Shown here: in pieces, positions 27,015-34,442 of the stretch | Position numbering within the stretch: the stretch's first letter is position 1 | Layout of the letters: every line of letters starts with the position of its first letter | Assembly (NCBI RefSeq): GCF_013133775.1 | Contig: NZ_JABGBO010000007.1 | Coordinates: forward strand, 62,001 to 126,000 | DNA length: 64,000 nucleotides | Direction of reading: 5' to 3' | Origin: Pelistega europaea | GTDB taxonomy: Bacteria > Pseudomonadota > Gammaproteobacteria > Burkholderiales > Burkholderiaceae_B | Made by a program: the position numbers and the translations under genes | The notes under the pieces: generated by a model | Seen by the model: only the letters and a program-made list of their open reading frames with translations | Databases searched by the model: none | Told to the model about the DNA's origin: nothing

Positions 27015-28388
27015 ATGTCTAACTGGGCAAATGCAGACAGCATTCGTATGAAATTCTCTTTATTAATGTCGGATATGTATCAAACAGAGGTACCACTTTA
27101 CGGAAAATTAGTGGATCTTGTTGCCGACGTTAATCGTGACACGCTAGCTAAAGATCCTGAAATCAAAGCCATTCTTGAGAAAACTGGTGAGATGCCTCGT
27201 CTTAACCTAGAGCGTCACGGAGCAATCCGTATTGGTAAAGCGGAAGAGCTTTTCAATATCCGTCGAGTATTTGCAGTGATGGGTATGTACCCCGTTGGCT
27301 ATTATGACTTGGCTCCAGCTGGCGTACCTGTACACTCTACTGTATTTCGAGCAATTGATTCTGAGTCTCTTAATAACTGTCCATTCCGTATTTTCACCTC
27401 ACTACTTCGTCTTGAACTAATTGATAACGAAGCGCTTCGCAATACAGCTGCAGAGATTCTCGCCAAACGTCAAATTTTCACCCCTCGCTGTTTAGAACTT
27501 GTGGAGTTATTTGAGAAAAATGGTGGATTAACTGAAGAACAAGCGGATGAGTTTGTGCGTGAAGCATTGGAAACTTTCCGCTGGCACCAAGACTCCCCAG
27601 TATCTAAAGAGTTGTACCAACAACTACATGATCAACATCGCCTAATTGCAGATATTGTGGCATTTAAAGGACCACATATCAACCACCTCACTCCACGCAC
27701 ATTGGATATTGATGCCGTACAAGTAGGCATGAAAGACCGTGGTATTACACCTAAAGCAGTCGTCGAAGGACCTCCACGTCGTAAATGCCCTATCCTACTT
27801 CGTCAAACCAGTTTCAAGGCACTTGAAGAAAAAGTAGTATTTGCCGGTGGTGGTGATACAGCCGGTAGTCACACAGCTCGTTTTGGTGAAATCGAACAAC
27901 GTGGAGTAGCCGTGACTGAGAAAGGCCGTAAACTCTATGATGAATTACTCAAAGCTACTCGTGCAGCAGTTGGTGGAGCCCCAACAGAGGCAAATCGAGA
28001 TCAATATATGCAGACACTGACAGAGAAATTCAGCGTTTATCCTGATACATATGATGAATTACGCCAACAAGGTCTTGCTTTCTTCCACTACACAGTAAAC
28101 GAAGGAAAATCTGTTGACCACAAAGTCACTGCCAACGACTTAGAAGCATTAATCGCAGAAGGCATTATTGATTTTGAACCTATTGTTTACGAAGACTTCT
28201 TGCCTGTTTCTGCTGCCGGTATTTTCCAATCTAACCTAGGCGAAAACGGTCAAAAACAATACGACGAAAATTCTAATCGTCAAGAGTTTGAGAAAGCCTT
28301 GGGAGCAACTGTAGCCAATGAAATTGCCCTTTATGAAGCTACACAACAAAAATCCATTGATTTCTGTTTAGCCCAGCTGAATAAATAA
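27015..28388 (+). CDS. hglS: DUF1338 (HglS-type) 2-oxoadipate dioxygenase/decarboxylase
   Basis: Iron-dependent VOC-fold enzyme; the characterised Pseudomonas putida member HglS converts 2-oxoadipate and O2 to D-2-hydroxyglutarate and CO2. The 457-aa length fits. Likely metal and substrate residues are in VPVHSTVFRAIDSES (about residues 95-109), GPHINHLTPRTLDID near 217 and a C-terminal Glu in the QRGVAVTEKGRKLYDE block. EGPPRRKCPILLRQTSFKALEE is a strong family signature. It lies 30 bp after the aminotransferase with AAAGGAG as ribosome site. The two flanking enzymatic steps are both encoded in the same block. Confidence 0.88.
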   Translation: MSNWANADSIRMKFSLLMSDMYQTEVPLYGKLVDLVADVNRDTLAKDPEIKAILEKTGEMPRLNLERHGAIRIGKAEELFNIRRVFAVMGMYPVGYYDLAPAGVPVHSTVFRAIDSESLNNCPFRIFTSLLRLELIDNEALRNTAAEILAKRQIFTPRCLELVELFEKNGGLTEEQADEFVREALETFRWHQDSPVSKELYQQLHDQHRLIADIVAFKGPHINHLTPRTLDIDAVQVGMKDRGITPKAVVEGPPRRKCPILLRQTSFKALEEKVVFAGGGDTAGSHTARFGEIEQRGVAVTEKGRKLYDELLKATRAAVGGAPTEANRDQYMQTLTEKFSVYPDTYDELRQQGLAFFHYTVNEGKSVDHKVTANDLEALIAEGIIDFEPIVYEDFLPVSAAGIFQSNLGENGQKQYDENSNRQEFEKALGATVANEIALYEATQQKSIDFCLAQLNK

Positions 28389-28423
28389 TTATGTATCCGT
28401 GGTATCGCTCCTACCCATAACCG

Positions 28424-28435
28424 AGTGGTACCACT
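28424..28435. promoter_or_regulatory. Perfect 12-bp palindrome before the symporter gene
   Basis: AGTGGTACCACT is self-complementary over 12 bp, in the 90-bp gap between hglS and the DAACS gene. An upstream GTGGTA can pair with the same TACCAC. It could be an operator or an RNA stem. Confidence 0.4.
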
Positions 28436-28478
28436 TAACCATCACATATTAACAATAAAAATCGTAGGAGTAATTTCT

Positions 28479-29729
28479 ATGAAAGCTTTATTTAGAGCCT
28501 ATTTACGCCAATCATTTATGCTAAAAATGACTACTGGCTTTGTTTTGGGGATTGTTCTAGGTCTTATTTTGGGGCCATCTAGTGACATATTGGCTCCTCT
28601 AGGTAAATTATTTTTGAATTTACTCAAAATGATTGTTATCCCATTAGTTGCTCTGGCACTTATGGTAGCAGTTAATCACTCTAATCCTCGCGAACTGGGG
28701 CGTATTGGTCTAAAAATCTTCCCTTTCTATATTTTTGCAACAGGGGTTTCAGTTGTTTTAGGTATTTTCCTTGCCAAATGGACACACCCAGGCGTAGGTT
28801 TAAGCCTACCCTCTAATGCACAAGTGGTGGTGCCAGAAAAGCCATCGTTCATGGATACCCTAATTAACATGGTTCCTAGCAACGTATTCTCAGCACTCTC
28901 CAAAGGCGACATCCTAGCAGTGGTGTTTGTGTCTATCGTAGTAGGGTTAGCTATCTTATTTTTACGTCATTCTAGTAATGACAGAGAGCGTGAAATGGGG
29001 GAATTAATCTTCCGCATCGTTGACGCTGCTAATGAAGTTGTTACCAAGATTCTTAATGGTATTTTGCAATATGCACCTCTCGGGGTAGTTGGTATTACCG
29101 CTAATACTGTTGGTAACCAAGGTATGGATTTAGTGATTGCCTTAAGTAAATTTATTGGTACTTCTTACATCGGGGTTATTCTACTCATCATAGTGGTATA
29201 TCCCATCATGATGAAAGTATTTGGTGTGCAAGTTCTCAAATTCTACCGTGATGTCAAAGAAGCCATGTTTACCTCTTTTGTAACTAGTAGCAGTTTAGGA
29301 ACTCTTCCTATCACATTGAAATGTGCTGAAAAAGCCGGTATCGGTGAGCGTGTTGCTCGTTTAACCTTGCCTATCGGGGCGACCGTCAACATGAATGGTA
29401 CTGCCTTACGTTTTGGTGTTGCAGTCATTTTCGCTGCTGAAATTACAGGTCTACATTTCTCTGTCGGTGATTTAGCTACTATCGTCATCATTGGTACGAT
29501 GGCAGCCGTTGGTACTGCTGGTGTTCCTGGGGCTGGGTTGATTGGTATGTCTATCGTATTTACACAAGCAGGCCTACCTATTGAAATTGTAGCCCTCACT
29601 GCTGGTATCAATATTCTTGTTGATATGGTTTTCACTCTCGGTAATGTGACTGGTGATTTAGTGGGTGCCAAAATTGTAGATCAGACTGAAAAAGGACATC
29701 CTGATCACGATAATGTCGAAAACACATAA
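28479..29729 (+). CDS. DAACS-family dicarboxylate/amino acid:cation symporter (GltP-like)
   Basis: Sodium- or proton-coupled importer of acidic amino acids or dicarboxylates. The 416-aa protein has the family blocks LKMIVIPLVALALMVAV, the serine-rich hairpin TSSSLGTLPITLKCAEKAG near residue 268, and ATVNMNGTALRFG with N304-M305-N306. Characterised glutamate members have NMDGT there, so the sodium-coordinating Asp is Asn. The ATG at 28479 follows TAGGAG; an upstream in-frame start is not favoured. Inside this cluster it may import 2-aminoadipate or a related dicarboxylate (inference), rather than glutamate. Confidence 0.85.
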   Translation: MKALFRAYLRQSFMLKMTTGFVLGIVLGLILGPSSDILAPLGKLFLNLLKMIVIPLVALALMVAVNHSNPRELGRIGLKIFPFYIFATGVSVVLGIFLAKWTHPGVGLSLPSNAQVVVPEKPSFMDTLINMVPSNVFSALSKGDILAVVFVSIVVGLAILFLRHSSNDREREMGELIFRIVDAANEVVTKILNGILQYAPLGVVGITANTVGNQGMDLVIALSKFIGTSYIGVILLIIVVYPIMMKVFGVQVLKFYRDVKEAMFTSFVTSSSLGTLPITLKCAEKAGIGERVARLTLPIGATVNMNGTALRFGVAVIFAAEITGLHFSVGDLATIVIIGTMAAVGTAGVPGAGLIGMSIVFTQAGLPIEIVALTAGINILVDMVFTLGNVTGDLVGAKIVDQTEKGHPDHDNVENT

Positions 29730-29785
29730 ATCATCACAACAAATAATCTGTGAAATTTTAATGATATTTTAAAAAGGAGCAAACA

Positions 29786-31291
29786 ATGAGCAATGCTGTT
29801 GTTAATGAATTACTAAATAAAATGGGGGTATGCCCTAAAAGCTACACAGAAGGAACGCTCTCTGTACGTTCACCTATTGATGGGGCAACTATTGGCACTG
29901 TTGTTGAACATACCGAGGCAGATGTAGAAACCCAAATTCAAAATGCCCAAAAAGCATTTGAGGCATGGCGCAAAGTTCCCGCTCCTCGTCGTGGAGAGCT
30001 CGTTCGTATTCTTGGCAATGTTTTACGTGAACACAAAGAAGACCTTGGTAAGTTAGTGTCACTTGAAGCAGGTAAAATCACTCAAGAAGGTCTTGGCGAA
30101 GTACAAGAAATGATTGATATTTGCGACTTTGCTGTTGGTTTATCACGTCAACTATATGGTTTAACTATTGCCTCTGAACGCCCAGGTCATCATATGCGTG
30201 AGACCTGGCACCCACTAGGCGTAGTAGGTATTATTTCTGCCTTCAACTTCCCTGTCGCTGTATGGTCATGGAATGCAGCTCTTGCTCTTGTATGTGGTAA
30301 CTCTATCATCTGGAAACCATCAGAAAAAACTCCGCTTACTGCTTTAGCTTGCCAAGCCCTATTTGAAAAAGCAGTTGCCCAGTTTGGCAGTGATGCACCT
30401 GCTAACCTATCACAAGTCTTAGTTGGTAACAGCGTGATTGGTGATAAATTAGTCACTGACCACCGTGTACCTTTGATTAGTGCCACAGGTAGTACTCGTA
30501 TGGGTCAAATCGTTGGTCCTAAAGTGGCGCAGCGTTTTGGCCGCAGCATCCTAGAGCTTGGTGGCAACAATGCCATGATTCTTGCTCCTAGTGCTGATTT
30601 AGACCTAGCTATTCGTGGCATCCTTTTCGCTGCTGTAGGTACTGCTGGTCAACGTTGCACAACATTACGTCGCCTTATCGTACACGAATCAGTAAAAGAC
30701 GAAGTCTTAGCAAAAGTGAAAAAGGCCTACCAATCCGTCACTATCGGCAATCCTTTAGAGGGTAATCTTGTTGGTCCACTGATTGACAAACAAATCTTTG
30801 ATCAAATGCAAAACATGCTTGAAAAAGCTCGTGCAGCAGGCGGTAAAGTGTTTGGTGGCAACCGTGTATTAGCTGACAAATACCCTGATGCCTACTATGT
30901 TGAGCCAGCCATTGTCGAAATGGATAGCCAAAATGAGGTTGTCAAGACTGAGACCTTTGCTCCCATTATGTATGTGATGACATACAAAGAGCTTGACGAA
31001 GCAATTACTATGCAAAATGATGTACCACAAGGTCTTTCTTCTTGCATTTTCACCAACGATATTCGTGAAGCAGAATACTTCCTTTCTGCCGCAGGTAGTG
31101 ACTGCGGTATTGCCAATGTCAACATCGGTACAAGCGGTGCAGAAATTGGAGGTGCATTCGGTGGTGAAAAAGAAACTGGCGGTGGTCGTGAATCAGGTTC
31201 AGATGCATGGAAAGCGTACATGCGCCGTCAAACCAATACGGTAAATTACTCGCGTGATTTACCATTAGCTCAAGGTATTAACTTCGGTTAA
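29786..31291 (+). CDS. amaB: ALDH7-type L-piperidine-6-carboxylate/2-aminoadipate-semialdehyde dehydrogenase
   Basis: NAD-dependent aldehyde dehydrogenase of the antiquitin (ALDH7) family, which oxidises 2-aminoadipate 6-semialdehyde (open form of piperideine-6-carboxylate) to 2-aminoadipate. The 501-aa protein has the general base Glu in ILELGGNNAMIL near residue 256 and the catalytic C291 in AGQRCTTLRRL. GIISAFNFPVAVWSWNAALALVCGN is the antiquitin form of the NAD-binding block, and IANVNIGTSGAEIGGAFGGEKETGGGRESGSDAWKAYMRR is characteristic of the subfamily C-terminus. AAAAAGGAGC precedes the ATG. In Pseudomonas the orthologue is called AmaB. Confidence 0.9.
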   Translation: MSNAVVNELLNKMGVCPKSYTEGTLSVRSPIDGATIGTVVEHTEADVETQIQNAQKAFEAWRKVPAPRRGELVRILGNVLREHKEDLGKLVSLEAGKITQEGLGEVQEMIDICDFAVGLSRQLYGLTIASERPGHHMRETWHPLGVVGIISAFNFPVAVWSWNAALALVCGNSIIWKPSEKTPLTALACQALFEKAVAQFGSDAPANLSQVLVGNSVIGDKLVTDHRVPLISATGSTRMGQIVGPKVAQRFGRSILELGGNNAMILAPSADLDLAIRGILFAAVGTAGQRCTTLRRLIVHESVKDEVLAKVKKAYQSVTIGNPLEGNLVGPLIDKQIFDQMQNMLEKARAAGGKVFGGNRVLADKYPDAYYVEPAIVEMDSQNEVVKTETFAPIMYVMTYKELDEAITMQNDVPQGLSSCIFTNDIREAEYFLSAAGSDCGIANVNIGTSGAEIGGAFGGEKETGGGRESGSDAWKAYMRRQTNTVNYSRDLPLAQGINFG

Positions 31292-31307
31292 TCCTCCAGC
31301 TCCAGTA

Positions 31308-31348
31308 TTGTTGATAGAGTGTCCTCTCAACCGATACTCTATCAACAA
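31308..31348. promoter_or_regulatory. 13-bp perfect inverted repeat between amaB and the antiporter
   Basis: TTGTTGATAGAGT and ACTCTATCAACAA pair perfectly over 13 bp around a 15-nt loop, starting 16 bp after the amaB stop. No T run follows on either strand. It is a strong RNA stem or operator candidate in the middle of the gene block. Confidence 0.6.
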
Positions 31349-31424
31349 CCCATAAAAATAAAGGCGAAAAGTAGTACTGCCACATCCCCCACATCAATGT
31401 TTAATCTGTTTGAGGAGACAAATC

Positions 31425-32897
31425 ATGAGTGATCTGAATAATCCCACCAACAACCCAGCAAATGAGTCTCTGGGACTCCCCAAAAGCAATAATTTTTTAC
31501 TAGACATTGCACCTCTCTTGCTTACTGTTATCATTATGGCAGTGCAATTCCTCTACTTTAAAGAGATTTCTGCTCATGTTCCCTTAATCATCGGTGTCAT
31601 GATTACCGGCTTGTTTGTGCGCCTACGTCATGGCAAGTGGATGGACATGGAAAACTATATGTACAAAATCGTTAAGATTGGTCTTCCTGCTACCGTCGTA
31701 TTACTCTCTGTTGGTGCACTTATCGCCGCATGGATTGTTGCTGGTACAGTCCCCACTATTTTGTACTATGGTTTTGGGTGGTTCTCTCCTGGCAGTTTTC
31801 TATTCTCAGTGTGTTTACTTTGCTCCATTGTGTCCGTTGCCACTGGTACTAGCTGGGGTACATTAGGCACTGTAGGTTTAGCTCTAATGGGGATAGGTGA
31901 GGGTCTTGGAATTCCAGCAGCAATGACTTGCGGTGCCATTGTATCTGGAGCATTCTTTGGTGATAAGATGTCCCCGCTTTCTGACACCACTAACTTGACT
32001 CCAGCAGTCGCAGAAATTGGTCTTTGGGAACATATCAAAGGCATGTTACCAACAACAATCCCTGCTATGGTTATCGCCCTTGCCATTTATGCTTATTTGG
32101 GTATGGACTATACCAATACCGTTGCTGATACCTCTCGTATTGATGCCATTCGTGACAATATGCTGGCACATTACAATATTTCTTTAATCACCCTTATCCC
32201 TGCTGTTGTGGTTATTGGTGCTGCCATCTTAAAATTCCCTGCACTTCCCACCTTGTTAATAGGAACACTCATCGCTTCGGTTATTGCTGTATTTTCTCAA
32301 GGGGTCAGTGTACATGAGCTATTTAAAATCCTATTAGATGGCTATAAATCAACAACAGGGCTTGAAATAGTGGATAAGCTCTTATCCAAAGGCGGTATCA
32401 TGTCAATGACTTGGGTAACTGTATTGACTATTTTGGCCTTATCTTTTGTAGGCTCATTAGAGTACTATGGCACATTACGAGCCATCAAAGAAAAAGTCCG
32501 CAAGGTAGTTAAGGGACGTTTAGGTCTTGCTTTAACATCTTATGGAGTGACAATCGGTGTAGGGGTAACAACAGCAGACGTATATACGACATTAACCCTG
32601 TCTGGTCGTATTATGAAGGATCGCTACACAGACCTGGGCTATAGTCGTACTAACTTAACCCGTGCCACAGAGGACTGCGGTACACTCTTATCTCCGCTAA
32701 TCCCATGGAACATGGGGGGAGCTTTCGTGGCTGGTGCTATGGGAGTGGCAACACTTACCTATGCTCCATACTCATTTGCTTGCTGGCTATCCCCCTTATT
32801 TGGTCTATTATGGGCAGTGACTGGGGTGTTCTTTCCTAAGGCGTCCAAAGCAGAACTTGAACATACCAATAAACCAGCTCACTGGGAGGGTGCATAA
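31425..32897 (+). CDS. NhaC-family Na+/H+ antiporter-like transporter
   Basis: Inner-membrane ion-coupled antiporter of the NhaC family, some members of which are linked to amino acid or organic acid exchange. The 490-aa protein has about twelve helices and the family blocks VATGTSWGTLGTVGLALMGIGEGLG, SGAFFGDKMSPLSDTTNLTPAVA and EDCGTLLSPLIPWNMGGAFVAGAMGV. I choose the ATG at 31425, preceded by GAGGAGA, over a start five codons upstream. The location between amaB and amaA suggests uptake or export of a pathway compound rather than plain sodium homeostasis (inference). Confidence 0.85.
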   Translation: MSDLNNPTNNPANESLGLPKSNNFLLDIAPLLLTVIIMAVQFLYFKEISAHVPLIIGVMITGLFVRLRHGKWMDMENYMYKIVKIGLPATVVLLSVGALIAAWIVAGTVPTILYYGFGWFSPGSFLFSVCLLCSIVSVATGTSWGTLGTVGLALMGIGEGLGIPAAMTCGAIVSGAFFGDKMSPLSDTTNLTPAVAEIGLWEHIKGMLPTTIPAMVIALAIYAYLGMDYTNTVADTSRIDAIRDNMLAHYNISLITLIPAVVVIGAAILKFPALPTLLIGTLIASVIAVFSQGVSVHELFKILLDGYKSTTGLEIVDKLLSKGGIMSMTWVTVLTILALSFVGSLEYYGTLRAIKEKVRKVVKGRLGLALTSYGVTIGVGVTTADVYTTLTLSGRIMKDRYTDLGYSRTNLTRATEDCGTLLSPLIPWNMGGAFVAGAMGVATLTYAPYSFACWLSPLFGLLWAVTGVFFPKASKAELEHTNKPAHWEGA

Positions 32898-32972
32898 TTG
32901 CTCTAGCCTCAGTGCTAGCCTAATTAGTGGTGCTATCTACCCATAGGATAACAAGCTCCTTAATAGAGCAAA

Positions 32973-33006
32973 GCCACTTGTTATTTGATTTCAATTAGCA
33001 AGTGGC
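32973..33006. promoter_or_regulatory. 8-bp inverted repeat upstream of the FAD oxidase gene
   Basis: GCCACTTG and CAAGTGGC pair perfectly around an 18-nt AT-rich loop in the 233-bp gap between the antiporter gene and the oxidase gene. This is the third sizeable inverted repeat in the intergenic spaces of this block. Confidence 0.45.
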
Positions 33007-33130
33007 GTAATCTCTACAGTGTCTTGACTAAAGGTCTGATTAATCCATCAGCCATTGAGTGAATACATTGTTTACAAACATTAAACTATTGCAGGTGACA
33101 TTACTGCCATCAGAACCCAAGGAATTAGAT

Positions 33131-34417
33131 ATGTTGCAAGATAAAATCCTTTGGCCAACACTTGTTGACTCGATTGAACGCTTTCCCAAACTGACCAACC
33201 ATTCTGTTGCCGATGTCTGCGTCATCGGTGGAGGTTATACAGGACTCTCTGCTGCGATTCACCTCGCTGAAGCAGGGCACCGTGTTGTATTGCTAGAGGC
33301 ACACCATATCGGGGCGGGTGGTTCTGGTCGTAATGTAGGCCTAGTCAATGCAGGTACTTGGGCTAAACCAGACGATTTAAACAAGTATCTTGGAGAAAAG
33401 GCTGGCGAAAAACTCACAGCTGCTCTTGGTGCTGCACCCAAACTTGTATTTGATACTATTGACCGCCTTGGCATTGATGCTCAAGACACTCGCACAGGTA
33501 ACCTACATATGGGACACAATGCTGCAGGAGAGGCAGATGTCGACGAACGTTATCGTCAACTTTCACGCCGTGGAGCCGATGTTGAGGTACTCACAGGAGC
33601 CAAATGTCATGAGTATTGCGGTACCACCTCTATTCAAAAGGCCTTGTTAGATAAACGTGCAGGTACTGTCAACCCCTATGCCTATGTCGTAGGTCTATCT
33701 AAAGCAGCCCACAATCTTGGGGTACTAATTTATGAAGATACGTCAGTTACGCGTATTGAAAAAGATGGTAGCCAATGGCGTGTCTGCACATCTAATGGTC
33801 AAATTAAAACAGATAAGGTCATCATCAGTACCAATGCTTACACAGAAGGTGAATGGACAGACATTCTCAAGACCATTTACTTTGTTTGCTACTATCAAAT
33901 TGCCACTGAGCCTCTTGAAGGAGAGATTTCAAGAAAAATCCTTCCTTATCGTAATGGTTCTTGGGATACTCGCCAAGCGCTCTCAAGTATCCGACGAGAC
34001 AAAGACGACCGTTTATTATTCGGTACTGTAGGTCTCTCAGAAAACAAAGAAAGCCTTTATGTTGCTTGGGCGAATACCATGCTAAAAAAGTACTTCCCTG
34101 AGCTATCTGGAAAAGCAAATTGGCAATATCGCTGGTGTGGTCGTTTCGGTTTTACAACTGACCATATTATGCGTATTTTTGAGCCAGCACCAGGTATCGT
34201 CGCTGCTACAGCCTACAATGGACGTGGTATTACAACAGGTACACTTTTGGGTAAAGCCTTTGCACAATACCTACAAGATGATAATCGAGATGCTTTGCCT
34301 CTACCTTTTACCAAATTGGAGGATAATATCATTTCCTTTCGTGGTCTTCGCTCTTCTTTGTATGATACAGGATTAGCACTCTACCATGCTGGACAGTGTT
34401 TAAAAATTATCGCCTAA
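33131..34417 (+). CDS. amaA: FAD-dependent amine oxidase, probable L-pipecolate oxidase (AmaA-type)
   Basis: Flavoprotein of the D-amino-acid-oxidase/DAO fold. The 428-aa protein has the Rossmann dinucleotide motif VCVIGGGYTGLSAAIHLAEAGHRVVLLEA at about residues 28-56, the flavin-contact GAGGSGRNVGLVNAGTWAKP, and a C-terminal RWCGRFGFTTDHIMRIFEPAPGIVAATAYNGRGITTG block. In Pseudomonas AmaA oxidises L-pipecolate to piperideine-6-carboxylate and is encoded beside AmaB. The ATG at 33131 follows AAGGAATTAG; a GTG at 33059 is in frame but adds residues before the conserved start. Oxidation of another secondary amine is the main alternative. Confidence 0.78.
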   Translation: MLQDKILWPTLVDSIERFPKLTNHSVADVCVIGGGYTGLSAAIHLAEAGHRVVLLEAHHIGAGGSGRNVGLVNAGTWAKPDDLNKYLGEKAGEKLTAALGAAPKLVFDTIDRLGIDAQDTRTGNLHMGHNAAGEADVDERYRQLSRRGADVEVLTGAKCHEYCGTTSIQKALLDKRAGTVNPYAYVVGLSKAAHNLGVLIYEDTSVTRIEKDGSQWRVCTSNGQIKTDKVIISTNAYTEGEWTDILKTIYFVCYYQIATEPLEGEISRKILPYRNGSWDTRQALSSIRRDKDDRLLFGTVGLSENKESLYVAWANTMLKKYFPELSGKANWQYRWCGRFGFTTDHIMRIFEPAPGIVAATAYNGRGITTGTLLGKAFAQYLQDDNRDALPLPFTKLEDNIISFRGLRSSLYDTGLALYHAGQCLKIIA

Positions 34418-34442
34418 ACTTTTTAGTACCCTTTTTTACGCC

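Noticed and set aside
33059-33130. GTG start extending the FAD oxidase by 24 residues
   Set aside because: The extension is not typical of the family and the ATG at 33131 has its own ribosome site.
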